In this document: positions 1 through 6,837 of the stretch, piece by piece
Layout: every line of letters begins with the position of its first letter
Position numbering within the stretch: position 1 is the stretch's first letter
Assembly (NCBI GenBank): GCA_003225595.1
Contig: QIAR01000074.1
Location: 1-13,790 of the forward strand
Origin: Acidobacteriota bacterium
Lineage (GTDB): Bacteria > Acidobacteriota > Terriglobia > Terriglobales > Acidobacteriaceae
DNA: 13,790 bases
Direction: 5' to 3'
The notes under the pieces: generated by a model
Seen by the model: the letters and a program-made list of their open reading frames with translations, nothing else
What the model was told of the DNA's origin: nothing
Databases searched by the model: none
Made by a program: the position numbers and the translations under genes

Positions 1-425
1 AGATTCACTGTATCCGCGCCTTTGGAAGCGAGGTACGCGTTGATGAAGTTCTGGTGGGTGAACTCGTCCTCGGTATTGTCGTGGATGTACTGGGCCATGT
101 CCTCATCGAGGACTGCAAGGGCAGCAGTATAGGCTGCATTTCCACTCCCGCCTGGGACTTCGCTGTCTTGGATTCCCCCGAGTTCGTTGTACTGCACCCA
201 AAAGTCGGTCTCGAGGATTTCGGCTGCCGCCAAGAACCTTAGGATTGCCGCATCTCCCTTGGTGAGGCGCCCGCTATGTTCCTCTGGGCCCTCTTGGCCA
301 AGAGCAGATGAGCTATGGGTCAATAGCCCTGCGCCCACAGTCGCCGCACCGGCCGCTGTCAATCCTTTCCTCATGAACGAGCGCCGGTTGATTGAGCTCT
401 TCAAGCCATTCAGTAGGTCTTTCAC
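1..425 (-). CDS. Tat-exported ferritin-like domain protein (3' end cut by window edge)
   Basis: Reading the minus strand from a GTG at 425 gives an open frame of 141 codons that runs off the window. The GTG start is supported by an AGAAAGGAGAG ribosome-binding site five bases upstream. Residues 13-20 (NRRSFMRK) form a twin-arginine signal, followed by a small-residue hydrophobic stretch (about 21-37), so the protein should be exported folded by the Tat system. After the signal come two helices typical of the Ferritin_2-like family. One is FLAAAEILETDFW (about 64-76) with candidate metal-ligand acids E69 and E72. The other is EDEFTHQNFINAYL (about 119-132) with an E/H pair (E121, H124) resembling the ExxH ligands of ferritin-like proteins. 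The metal, substrate and remaining helices cannot be judged because the C-terminal part is missing. It is divergent from the oxalate genes and there is no evidence of a functional link. Confidence 0.8.
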   Translation of the reverse strand, partial: MKDLLNGLKSSINRRSFMRKGLTAAGAATVGAGLLTHSSSALGQEGPEEHSGRLTKGDAAILRFLAAAEILETDFWVQYNELGGIQDSEVPGGSGNAAYTAALAVLDEDMAQYIHDNTEDEFTHQNFINAYLASKGADTVN

Positions 426-444
426 AGCGTCTCTCCTTTCTGAA

Positions 445-479
445 CTTGATATTGAGGATCAAGGCGCTGGTATCCAGCG
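445..479. repeat. Two adjacent short inverted repeats in the leader of the ferritin-like gene
   Basis: CTTGAT (445-450) is repeated inverted as ATCAAG (458-463) around a 7-base spacer. Directly beside it, CGCTGG (465-470) is repeated inverted as CCAGCG (474-479) around three bases. Both lie 20-54 bases upstream of the GTG start at 425, so they could be operator sites or small hairpins in the mRNA leader. No U-tract follows, so they do not look like a terminator. The function is not known. Confidence 0.4.
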
Positions 480-589
480 TGGAAGGCTTGTTCTCTGATT
501 GACTTCGACGATCCAGCCCCTGATTCAGACCACCAGCAGCCTACGTCGGGTGCCGATCGGCATTTGTCACACATCCGTCAGGGGCTTGC

Positions 590-610
590 AAATTTCTTGT
601 AAATTTCTTG
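590..610. repeat. Short tandem direct repeat
   Basis: AAATTTCTTG occurs at 590-599 and again at 601-610, giving an 11-bp period, about one helical turn. The second copy ends inside the putative -35 element TTGACG (608-613). Repeats at one-turn spacing just upstream of a promoter can be activator-binding half-sites, but two copies of an AT-rich 10-mer could also be chance. Confidence 0.4.
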
Positions 611-642
611 ACGCAGTTCCCCTCGCTTACCGGATAATCCGG
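608..642 (+). promoter_or_regulatory. Possible promoter with overlapping 13-bp palindrome
   Basis: A TTGACG box (608-613) and a GATAAT box (633-638) resemble sigma70 -35 and -10 elements, but the 19-bp spacing is longer than the usual 17. The -10 box lies inside the perfect palindrome CCGGAT-A-ATCCGG (630-642), which could be a repressor site. If used, transcription would run towards the oxalyl-CoA synthetase gene with a leader of about 300 nt that includes the inverted-repeat element at 796-906. No better promoter candidate was seen between that element and the start codon at 952. Confidence 0.35.
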
Positions 643-795
643 CGGCTTGGGTTCCTTGGTGCTTTTGGGCCGCATTCTGAACTCAGTATTCGCCCAGTCG
701 GTTGGAATGCGGTAGCATCTCCCACGGCATCCCGCTTGCGCAGCACGAACAGATTGCAAGCTTTAGGGGAAATACCCGCTAGGGGCGGGGCTTGT

Positions 796-906
796 GGTGG
801 TGTCCTAATTTCATGAACCACAAAGGACACGAAGTTACACGAAGGGCATCTTTTACGGTTCCTTCTTATTCCGTCGTGTCCTTCGTGGTTAAATTCGGAC
901 ACTACC
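796..906. repeat. 111-bp inverted-repeat element (REP/MITE-like)
   Basis: The left arm (796-832) and right arm (874-906) are imperfect reverse complements. The outer segments 796-811 and 891-906 match at 14 of 16 positions. The inner segments 816-832 and 874-890 match at 16 of 17. The left arm carries four extra bases (812-815). A loop of about 41 bases (833-873) lies between the arms and includes a second degenerate copy of the 'acacgaag' unit at 837-844. The inner core 'aaccacraaggacacga' resembles a dispersed palindromic repeat common in acidobacterial and other environmental genomes, where it gives rise to spurious NHKGHE-type peptides. That family assignment is from memory. No transposase gene is present, so if mobile it is non-autonomous. 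Confidence 0.7.
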
Positions 907-951
907 GAACTTGTTATCCGATTGAACGAATTGCCCTGCAGGTGATAGGTA

Positions 952-2466
952 ATGACATTGAAGTCTGTAGACACGCTTCTCGACGTTTTGCATTTTGCGG
1001 ATAGTCACACAGCCGTTATCGTCCCCGAGCTTGGAATCCGGGTCAGCTACGATTCGCTCCGCCAACAGGTCTTGGCCATGGCCGACGCTTTGGCGACTGC
1101 TGGAATTCGCCGGGGTGATCGTGTGGCGATCGTCTTGCCGAACGGCCTACCGGCGATCGTGAGTTTTCTAGCAGCCTCCATCGCGGGCACAGCCGCCCCA
1201 CTGAACCCGGCATACCCATATGAAGAGTTCTTTTTTTTCCTGGAAGACACGGCCGCTCGCCTTCTGATTTGCCCTCCGACTGGCGCTGAAGAGGCGCGGA
1301 GTGCAGCGGCGGATCGTAATATCCCGGTGTTTTCAGTGGAGATGAGCGACCAGGGGACGGTTCGCCTGCTGAATGCACCGAAAGGAATCTCGGCAACAGC
1401 GCCGTCGGCTGATGACGTTGCGCTCGTTCTGCACACCAGTGGAAGCACCGGGCGACCGAAGCGTGTGCCCCTCCGCCACTTCAACCTGGCGGTCTCCTCC
1501 GCAAACATCGCGAACACCTACGCCCTTTCTCCCGAAGACGTTTCGCTCTGCATTATGCCGTTGTTCCACATTCATGGCCTGGTAGCTTCAATCTTGGCCA
1601 CGTTGGTTTCGGGCGGCATAGTAGTCGCTCCAACAAAGTTCAACCCGCTAGCTTTCTGGCGAGTGGTGCGGGAATACCGAGTGAGCTGGTATTCCGGGGT
1701 GCCGACGATGCATCAGCTTCTCCTGGCGCGTACACGAGGCGAGAAGCCAGCGGACGCCAGGTCTCTACGTTTTATCCGGTCCGCTAGCGCGCCCTTGTCA
1801 CCCGAAATCATTCATCGGATGGAGGAGGTCTTTGGGGTGCCGTTCGTTGAGGCGTACGGGATGACCGAGGCGGCCCACCAGATGACTTCTAATCCGCTGC
1901 CTCCACGGCACCGCAAGCGGGGTTCGGTGGGCGTGGGGATTGGCATTCGCATCAGCATCATGGACGAACAGGGCAATGACCTCGGAACAAACCAGCGAGG
2001 GGAAGTCGTCATTCAAGGAGCGAACGTGTTTCGCGGATACGAGAACAATCCCGAAGCCAATGCCAGTTCTTTTGTGAACGGATGGTTTCGTACCGGGGAT
2101 CAAGGATTCCTGGATGCAGACTGCTATTTGCATCTGACCGGCCGGATCAAGGATCTGATCATCCGGGGAGGCGAAAACATCGCACCTCGTGAAATCGACG
2201 AGGTTCTGCTGCAGCATTTGGCGGTCGCAGAGGCGGTCACGTTTGGCTTCCCGCATCCCACGTTGGGCGAAGAGGTGGCCGCAGCGGTGGTCTTGCACGA
2301 ACCGGAGAGCGAGACTGAATCGACCCTATTGAAATTCTGCCGGGAGCGGCTAGCGGAATTCAAATCCCCTAAGAGAATCTATGTCGTGGAGAGTATTCCA
2401 ACGACGGCGACGGGAAAGATTCGACGGCGCGCGGTGGCGGCTGCGCTTTTGGATGAGCAAGGATGA
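952..2466 (+). CDS. Oxalyl-CoA synthetase (oxalate--CoA ligase, AAE3/Pcs60-like)
   Basis: A 504-residue adenylate-forming acyl-CoA synthetase, expected in the cytoplasm, that would convert oxalate, ATP and CoA to oxalyl-CoA, AMP and pyrophosphate. The ANL motifs appear in order: P-loop HTSGSTGRPKR (161-171), YGMTEA (302-307), GWFRTGD (377-383), the hinge block GRIKDLIIRGGENI (397-410), and TTATGKIRRR (484-493) with the adenylation lysine K489. Stretches such as MPLFHIHGL (202-210), WYSGVPTMHQLLL (246-258) and SNPLP (313-317) resemble plant AAE3 and yeast Pcs60 oxalyl-CoA synthetases, as recalled. The start at 952 has an AGGTGA ribosome-binding site six bases upstream. The stop overlaps the next start (ATGA at 2463), so the two genes are translationally coupled. 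Context with the oxalate oxidoreductase and OFA carrier supports oxalate as substrate. Another short dicarboxylate is possible but less likely. Confidence 0.85.
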   Translation: MTLKSVDTLLDVLHFADSHTAVIVPELGIRVSYDSLRQQVLAMADALATAGIRRGDRVAIVLPNGLPAIVSFLAASIAGTAAPLNPAYPYEEFFFFLEDTAARLLICPPTGAEEARSAAADRNIPVFSVEMSDQGTVRLLNAPKGISATAPSADDVALVLHTSGSTGRPKRVPLRHFNLAVSSANIANTYALSPEDVSLCIMPLFHIHGLVASILATLVSGGIVVAPTKFNPLAFWRVVREYRVSWYSGVPTMHQLLLARTRGEKPADARSLRFIRSASAPLSPEIIHRMEEVFGVPFVEAYGMTEAAHQMTSNPLPPRHRKRGSVGVGIGIRISIMDEQGNDLGTNQRGEVVIQGANVFRGYENNPEANASSFVNGWFRTGDQGFLDADCYLHLTGRIKDLIIRGGENIAPREIDEVLLQHLAVAEAVTFGFPHPTLGEEVAAAVVLHEPESETESTLLKFCRERLAEFKSPKRIYVVESIPTTATGKIRRRAVAAALLDEQG

Positions 2467-3452
2467 AATTCTTAATCGCGGGCGCGGGTGCCATCGGAGC
2501 TTATATCGGTGCGCATATGGCGCGCGCCGGGCTGGACGTGACGCTGTTCGGGCGCGGACCCCATCTTCGGGCTATGCAAGAACACGGCGTGCGGGTGAAA
2601 ACCGTCGAAGGAGATTTTGAGGCGCGACCTAAGGTAGCGAGCAAGCTCGAGGAAGTGGGCCAGGTAGATGTCGTTTTGCTTGCCGTGAAGGCACACAGCT
2701 TGCCGGAACTTGCACCGCAGCTACGGCCTGTGCTCGGTGCGGATACGACCGTGGTCAGCATGCAGAATGGAGTGCCCTGGTGGTACTTCCAGGGCTGCGG
2801 TGGCCCTTATGAAGGAATCCGCCTGGAGCGAGTCGATCCTGGAGGTGTCATCTCCGCTGCCATTGAACCGCGACGGGTGGTGGGCTCAATCGTCTATCTT
2901 TCGACAGAAGTCGAGCAGCCAGGAGTGATCCGACATACGGAGGGAGACCGGATATCCCTGGGTGAACAGGAGGGCACACGTTCCGACCGTTGCCGCCGAA
3001 TTGCGGAAACGCTGATCGCCGCCGGCTTGCGGTGCCCGGTCACAACCCGCATCCGGCACGAAATTTGGGTGAAGATTCTTGGCAATGTCGCCTTCAATCC
3101 TGTTAGCGTGCTGACCGGCGCCACCCTGGTTCAGATGGCGCGTGATCCCGAGGTTTCAACGCTAGTCCGAAATATCATGCGGGAGGCGGAGGCGGTGGCC
3201 GGCCAATTGGGCTTGGAACTGCCCGTCTCTATCGAACAGCGAATGGCGGGCGCGGAAAAAGTTGGGGAACACAAGACCTCGATGCTACAAGATCTCGAGG
3301 CAGGACGCGCAATGGAACTGGAAGCCGTAGTGGGCGCAGTAGTGGAGTTGGGAGAACGTTTTAATCTTCCCATGGTTCATACCCGGACAGTCTACGCCTG
3401 CGCGAAACTGCTCTCGGAATGCCGAACTTCCGCCACACCTAGGCGAGTGTGA
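2463..3452 (+). CDS. panE2: PanE-fold reductase, probable oxalyl-CoA reductase (PanE2-like)
   Basis: A 329-residue ApbA/PanE-family NADP-dependent reductase. The N-terminal Rossmann fold shows the dinucleotide motif GAGAIG (7-12), VKAHS (75-79) and the family-typical QNGVPWWYF (101-109). The C-terminal helical domain carries the catalytic lysine in IWVKILGN (K204), asparagines N208 and N212, and SMLQDLEAGR...ELE with acidic E285/E287. By homology alone it would be called 2-dehydropantoate 2-reductase. However, in Methylobacterium extorquens a paralogue, PanE2, was shown to be oxalyl-CoA reductase, making glyoxylate and free CoA. Here the gene overlaps the oxalyl-CoA synthetase stop codon, so the same role is the best inference. 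Glyoxylate would then enter central metabolism. The last eight or so residues (TSATPRRV) look like a non-conserved tail. Family membership is certain; the substrate is inferred from context. Confidence 0.82.
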   Translation: MKFLIAGAGAIGAYIGAHMARAGLDVTLFGRGPHLRAMQEHGVRVKTVEGDFEARPKVASKLEEVGQVDVVLLAVKAHSLPELAPQLRPVLGADTTVVSMQNGVPWWYFQGCGGPYEGIRLERVDPGGVISAAIEPRRVVGSIVYLSTEVEQPGVIRHTEGDRISLGEQEGTRSDRCRRIAETLIAAGLRCPVTTRIRHEIWVKILGNVAFNPVSVLTGATLVQMARDPEVSTLVRNIMREAEAVAGQLGLELPVSIEQRMAGAEKVGEHKTSMLQDLEAGRAMELEAVVGAVVELGERFNLPMVHTRTVYACAKLLSECRTSATPRRV

Positions 3453-3589
3453 CGTCTCGTGGCATCCGGGCACGCAGGAGTAGACAGGTCCGCAAATATC
3501 TCCTTCGAACGCACGCCATTCACGCGAGGTTTTTCTTTTCAGCAGCCTGCGAAAAATTTAGCGAACGCCTTACTATTCACTAGACAGGC

Positions 3590-3598
3590 TGGTATAAT
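3590..3598 (+). promoter_or_regulatory. Extended -10 promoter of the regulator-oxalate oxidoreductase unit
   Basis: The sequence TGGTATAAT is a perfect extended -10 element (TG-n-TATAAT). The region 17 bp upstream (about 3570-3575) is a poor -35, as expected for an extended -10 promoter. The transcription start would fall near 3605, leaving a leader of about 30 nt before the regulator start at 3637. No intrinsic terminator was found between the reductase stop at 3452 and this promoter, so read-through from the upstream pair is possible. Confidence 0.65.
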
Positions 3599-3605
3599 TT
3601 TGTTT

Positions 3606-3624
3606 TGGTCTGGTCATCAGACCA
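3606..3624. promoter_or_regulatory. GntR/FadR-type operator at the transcription start
   Basis: TGGTCTG (3606-3612) and CAGACCA (3618-3624) form a perfect 7-bp inverted repeat around GTCAT. The nested TGGTC/GACCA half-sites resemble the TGGT...ACCA palindromes bound by FadR-family GntR regulators such as PdhR, LldR and FadR. The site covers the predicted +1 and lies 12 bases upstream of the regulator's own start codon, so autoregulation by promoter occlusion is the simplest model. A 9-base match to one half-site (TCAGACCAC, 525-533) occurs upstream of the synthetase gene, but without the partner half. Confidence 0.65.
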
Positions 3625-3636
3625 CTTAGGTTGAAC

Positions 3637-4338
3637 ATGGCAACGCCGGCAAAACCTGAATTTGAGGCGATCCGAAGGAGCAAAGTCTATGAAGAGGTCG
3701 CCAAGCAGCTCGAGCGCCTGATTCTGAAAAAGCTACAACCTGGCGACAAACTTCCTGCGGAACGCGAACTTGCGGAAATGTTCGGAGTCAGTCGCAGTTC
3801 AATACGCGACGCTATTCGAAGTCTGGAGCTGGTCGGTCTAGTCGAACCTCGGCAAGGTGCGGGTACCGTAGTTCGCGAAGTATCGGCTGAGTCCCTGGTC
3901 AATCCGCTGACGATCGTGCTCGCACGCCAGCAGATTAGCGAGCTTCTGGATTTCCGCAAGATGCTCGAGCCGCCACTGGCTGCGCGCGCAGCGACGCACG
4001 CTTCTGTCGAGGATATTACTGAGATGGAAGAGATTCTGCGCCGGCAAGACGACAAGCTGCGCCGGGGAGAGCTTGCCATCGAAGAAGACTCCGAATTCCA
4101 TTACAACGTCGCCATGGCCTCCGACAACAGCGTTGTCTTGAAAGTACTAGACGTTCTGATGGACCTGCTGCGCGAGACGCGCGAACGCGCTTTGCAAGTG
4201 GAAGGGCGTCCGCAGAAATCTCTTGCCGGTCACCGGCGGATCCTTATGGCGATCAAGCGGCGCGACCCCGCAGCCGCGGAGGATGCTATGCGCCGCCACA
4301 TACAAGACGTTGAAAAGATCGTGCTAAACAAGCTCTAA
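3637..4338 (+). CDS. GntR-family (FadR/FCD subfamily) transcriptional regulator
   Basis: A 233-residue cytoplasmic DNA-binding protein. The N-terminal winged helix-turn-helix spans about residues 15-80, with the GntR signature PGDKLPAERELAEMFGVSRS (35-54), then SIRDAIRSLELVGLVEPRQG (55-74). The C-terminal all-helical FCD ligand domain has the usual metal-binding set: D105 (in LDFRKMLEP), H155 (EFHYNVA), H199 (GHRRIL) and H221 (RRHIQD). FCD regulators sense small carboxylates, so oxalate, glyoxylate or oxalyl-CoA is a reasonable ligand guess. I chose the ATG at 3637 because an AGG lies six bases upstream; the in-frame TTG at 3631 would directly abut that AGG. It is first in the unit with the oxalate oxidoreductase genes (19-bp gap to the next start) and probably controls them and itself through the operator at 3606-3624. 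Confidence 0.9.
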   Translation: MATPAKPEFEAIRRSKVYEEVAKQLERLILKKLQPGDKLPAERELAEMFGVSRSSIRDAIRSLELVGLVEPRQGAGTVVREVSAESLVNPLTIVLARQQISELLDFRKMLEPPLAARAATHASVEDITEMEEILRRQDDKLRRGELAIEEDSEFHYNVAMASDNSVVLKVLDVLMDLLRETRERALQVEGRPQKSLAGHRRILMAIKRRDPAAAEDAMRRHIQDVEKIVLNKL

Positions 4339-4357
4339 ACCCAACGGAGGTTTCCAA

Positions 4358-5530
4358 ATGGGCCGCCTATTCGCGATCGAAATCATTTATCGAGGAATCT
4401 TCCAGAAGACACTAGGCAAACACATCAGCCGCTCCATTGTGTTGGCTGCGCACAAGGAAGACAAGCTGGGCATCTCGTTCGGCCGTTATGGCGATAGCCC
4501 AGAGCGGAATGGCATTCCAGCCAAGAACTTCGCCATCGTGGCCACCGACGAGCAGACGCTGGAAGAAGGAATGGCCAAGTATGAGCCTAAAGAGGTAGAC
4601 ATCACCATCGCTGTGGACGACACGCTGTGCAAGGGCGTGGAGTCATGGGCATGGTATGGGCTGCAGCCGGTCAACCGCCTTCTGAAACCCGGCGGCACAT
4701 TGATCGTGACTTCTCGCGAACAGCCGGAAGCGCTTATCGAAATGGCCCACCGCAAGGAGTACCCGTACAAACTCGCAATTGTGAAGGGCACTCCCAGCTT
4801 TTCGGGCCTTTGGGTTTACAAGGACGACCACACGGACGTCCGTATTCTCGGTGCCATAGCCCGGATCCTACCCGAATTGTTCAGTCTCGAGTCGGTCCAA
4901 AAGGCGATCATGGACGAGTGGCACGATGAGCTCAAGGCCACATCTGCGGGGAAATCCTACGAGCGGACTACGAGCCTCACGGTGCAGCCCAACCAGGGCA
5001 ATCCCGAAGAGCCGTATCGTTTCGACTTTCCTAAGTGGCATGAGATGGGAGAGGGCATCGCCATCCCCAGCATTCCCGCGGGACACAGCTTTGAAGACCC
5101 TACAACCCATGCCGTGGGCGGCTTCCGGCCCGATCGCAATCCGACTTTCAAGAAGTTCTCCACCCGCACCATGCGGCCCGTGGTGAACTTCGATACCTGT
5201 ATCAAGTGCACCCTTTGCTGGCTGCAGTGTCCAGACTCGTGCTTCGACGTCACTCCTGACGGCTTGTACGACGCCAACATGCAAGCCTGCTGCGGGTGTG
5301 GGGTCTGTGAGGCAGTCTGCCCTGTCAAAGATTGCGTCACCATGGTGAATGAGACCGAATTTCGCGATAACGCCAGCCAGTGGGAGATGTGGAAAAAGGA
5401 CAAAGAGGGTTACAAGACCTGGCTGGAAGAGAAGATCAAGTCCCATCCGGAACGGTCCCACGGCTTCCGTTATCGTGGGCAATATGAAGAGCAGGTCCCA
5501 GAGATGCTGGAGATCGCTCGCGAAGGATAG
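4358..5530 (+). CDS. Oxalate oxidoreductase, fused gamma-delta subunit
   Basis: A 390-residue subunit of a thiamine-diphosphate 2-oxoacid:ferredoxin oxidoreductase. Residues about 1-190 are the gamma (domain III) part, opening with MGRLFAIEIIYRGIFQK and including PGGTLIVTSRE. Residues about 205-335 are the delta (domain V) ferredoxin part. It has two [4Fe-4S] motifs of the CxxCxxCxxxCP type: C281, C284, C287, C291 and C311, C314, C317, C321. These clusters should pass electrons from the TPP site to external ferredoxin. Extra cysteines C295, C312 and C326 lie close by. Gamma and delta are fused into one chain, as recalled for Moorella thermoacetica oxalate oxidoreductase. The charged tail after 335 (WKKDKEGYKTWLEE) may be an interface. 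The start has a strong CGGAGG site, and the alpha and beta genes follow directly. Confidence 0.88.
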   Translation: MGRLFAIEIIYRGIFQKTLGKHISRSIVLAAHKEDKLGISFGRYGDSPERNGIPAKNFAIVATDEQTLEEGMAKYEPKEVDITIAVDDTLCKGVESWAWYGLQPVNRLLKPGGTLIVTSREQPEALIEMAHRKEYPYKLAIVKGTPSFSGLWVYKDDHTDVRILGAIARILPELFSLESVQKAIMDEWHDELKATSAGKSYERTTSLTVQPNQGNPEEPYRFDFPKWHEMGEGIAIPSIPAGHSFEDPTTHAVGGFRPDRNPTFKKFSTRTMRPVVNFDTCIKCTLCWLQCPDSCFDVTPDGLYDANMQACCGCGVCEAVCPVKDCVTMVNETEFRDNASQWEMWKKDKEGYKTWLEEKIKSHPERSHGFRYRGQYEEQVPEMLEIAREG

Positions 5531-5558
5531 CATCCTTTTGATTTAAGGAGAGTTTGTC

Positions 5559-6791
5559 ATGGCACCAGTGGCCACAGCTATCGAAGAGCAACGCAAGACT
5601 GACGAAACAGCCCTAATCACTGGCAGTGAAGCCATTGCGGTCGCTTGCAAGCTGGCCGATGTAGACGTAATTACTGCTTATCCAATTCGCCCCTACGACA
5701 CCGTCATGCAATACGTTGCCAAGTTGGTGGCCAACGGCGAAATGGACTGCGAGTATATCGTGGCGGAGGGCGAACACTCCCAATTTGAAATCGTGAAACA
5801 TGCGTCCGCTTGTGGGGCGCGCGTATTCTGCGGCAGCAGCGGCGTCGGCTGGATGTACGCCATGGAGGCGCTAACGGTTACGCCCGCGTTGCGCATTCCC
5901 ATGGTGGTCATGGTGGGCAACCGCGCCCTGGACGACCCTGGCGCATTCGGCGTGGAGCACAACGACGCGCTGGCGGTCCGCGATCTCGGCTGGCAACTGG
6001 TCTGGGTGGACAACGCGCAGGAAGCGCTGGACACAGCCCTGATCGCCTATCGCGTAGCGGAGGATCGGCGCATATTCCTGCCCTGCGCGATCAGTTGCGA
6101 CGGCGCGTTCCTGACCCACTCCCAGGCGCTGGTCAAAATTCCATCGCAAGAAAAAGTGAATGAGTTCCTGCCGCGTTACAACCGCGCTGACTTGCTGCTC
6201 CATCCCGACAATCCCATCACCGTGGCCCCGCAGGCCAACGAAGATTGGGTGATGGAAATCCGGCGCCAGAACTACGCGGCCATGGAACGGACCTTTGGCG
6301 TCATCAAGGAAGCCTACGCCGATTTCGAACGGATCTTAGGCCGCTCCTACGGCAATCCGTTCTTCGAGGAATATCAGACCGACGATGCCGATGTTGTGTT
6401 GATGGGAATGGGGACGCTTTCGACCCCGGTGAAAGTCGCCATCCGGCAAATGCGCAAGCAAGGAAAGAAAGTCGGTTTCGTGCGTATGCGCTGGTTCCGG
6501 CCGTTTGCGGCTGAGGACCTGGCCAAGTCTTTGGGGCGGTTTTCCGCGGTTGGGGTCATCGATCGTGACTACTCGTTCGGTTCGCCGTATCTCGGAGGCG
6601 TGCTGGCAGGGGAGGTCCGTCACGCGCTCTACCCGTCACCCGGCAAGAGGCCGCCGGTGCTGGGCTTCATATGCGGTCTCGGGGGGCGCGAGGTAACCGT
6701 TCCCGATGTGGAAAGAATGACCGACTCCGTTTATAAGGCCGCGGAGGGGAAAGTGCAGCCCTTAACGCAATGGATTGGGTTGCGAGAGTAA
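5559..6791 (+). CDS. Oxalate oxidoreductase, alpha subunit
   Basis: A 410-residue alpha subunit (pyrimidine-binding domain I plus domain II) of the TPP-dependent enzyme that oxidises oxalate to two CO2 with reduction of ferredoxin. The substrate-recognition motif reads YPIRPYDT (41-48), where pyruvate enzymes have YPITP. R44 replaces the usual threonine and would neutralise the second carboxylate of oxalate. A second arginine, R122 in GNRALDDPGAFG, also fits. From memory, Moorella OOR uses alpha Arg31 and Arg109, and both correspond here with the same offset of 13. E70 in AEGEHSQ matches the conserved glutamate region contacting TPP. The C-terminal domain II covers about 275-345 (VVLMGMGTLSTPVK). 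The start has AAGGAG nine bases upstream, and the gene follows the gamma-delta gene by 28 bp. This is the subunit that separates oxalate from pyruvate or 2-oxoglutarate specificity. Confidence 0.9.
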   Translation: MAPVATAIEEQRKTDETALITGSEAIAVACKLADVDVITAYPIRPYDTVMQYVAKLVANGEMDCEYIVAEGEHSQFEIVKHASACGARVFCGSSGVGWMYAMEALTVTPALRIPMVVMVGNRALDDPGAFGVEHNDALAVRDLGWQLVWVDNAQEALDTALIAYRVAEDRRIFLPCAISCDGAFLTHSQALVKIPSQEKVNEFLPRYNRADLLLHPDNPITVAPQANEDWVMEIRRQNYAAMERTFGVIKEAYADFERILGRSYGNPFFEEYQTDDADVVLMGMGTLSTPVKVAIRQMRKQGKKVGFVRMRWFRPFAAEDLAKSLGRFSAVGVIDRDYSFGSPYLGGVLAGEVRHALYPSPGKRPPVLGFICGLGGREVTVPDVERMTDSVYKAAEGKVQPLTQWIGLRE

Positions 6792-6837
6792 TCCGTTTTT
6801 GCTGATGTGTTTCAACCATCAGAAAGGATGAGGAATC

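Larger units (their letters stand above)
426..951. other. Intergenic region between divergent genes, no credible coding sequence
   Basis: This 526-bp stretch separates the minus-strand ferritin-like gene from the plus-strand oxalyl-CoA synthetase gene. It holds two small inverted repeats in the leader of the minus-strand gene (445-479), an 11-bp-period direct repeat (590-610), a possible sigma70-type promoter with an overlapping palindrome (608-642), and a 111-bp inverted-repeat element (796-906). Open frames across it on either strand lack a convincing ribosome-binding site. Those crossing 796-906 encode peptides such as NHKGHE and FVSFVV, which are translations of the repeat rather than real proteins. 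Confidence 0.75.

Noticed and set aside
525..533. Possible second GntR operator (TCAGACCAC) upstream of the synthetase gene
   Set aside because: It matches one half of the operator at 3606-3624, but the partner half-site TGGTCTG is absent at the right spacing.
627..1004. Open frames on both strands encoding NHKGHE/FVSFVV-type peptides
   Set aside because: They are translations of the inverted-repeat element at 796-906, with no ribosome-binding site or conserved domain.
4868..5533. Long minus-strand open frame (221 codons) antisense to the gamma-delta gene
   Set aside because: It is a shadow of the well-supported plus-strand gene with its two ferredoxin motifs; the composition is unlike a real protein.
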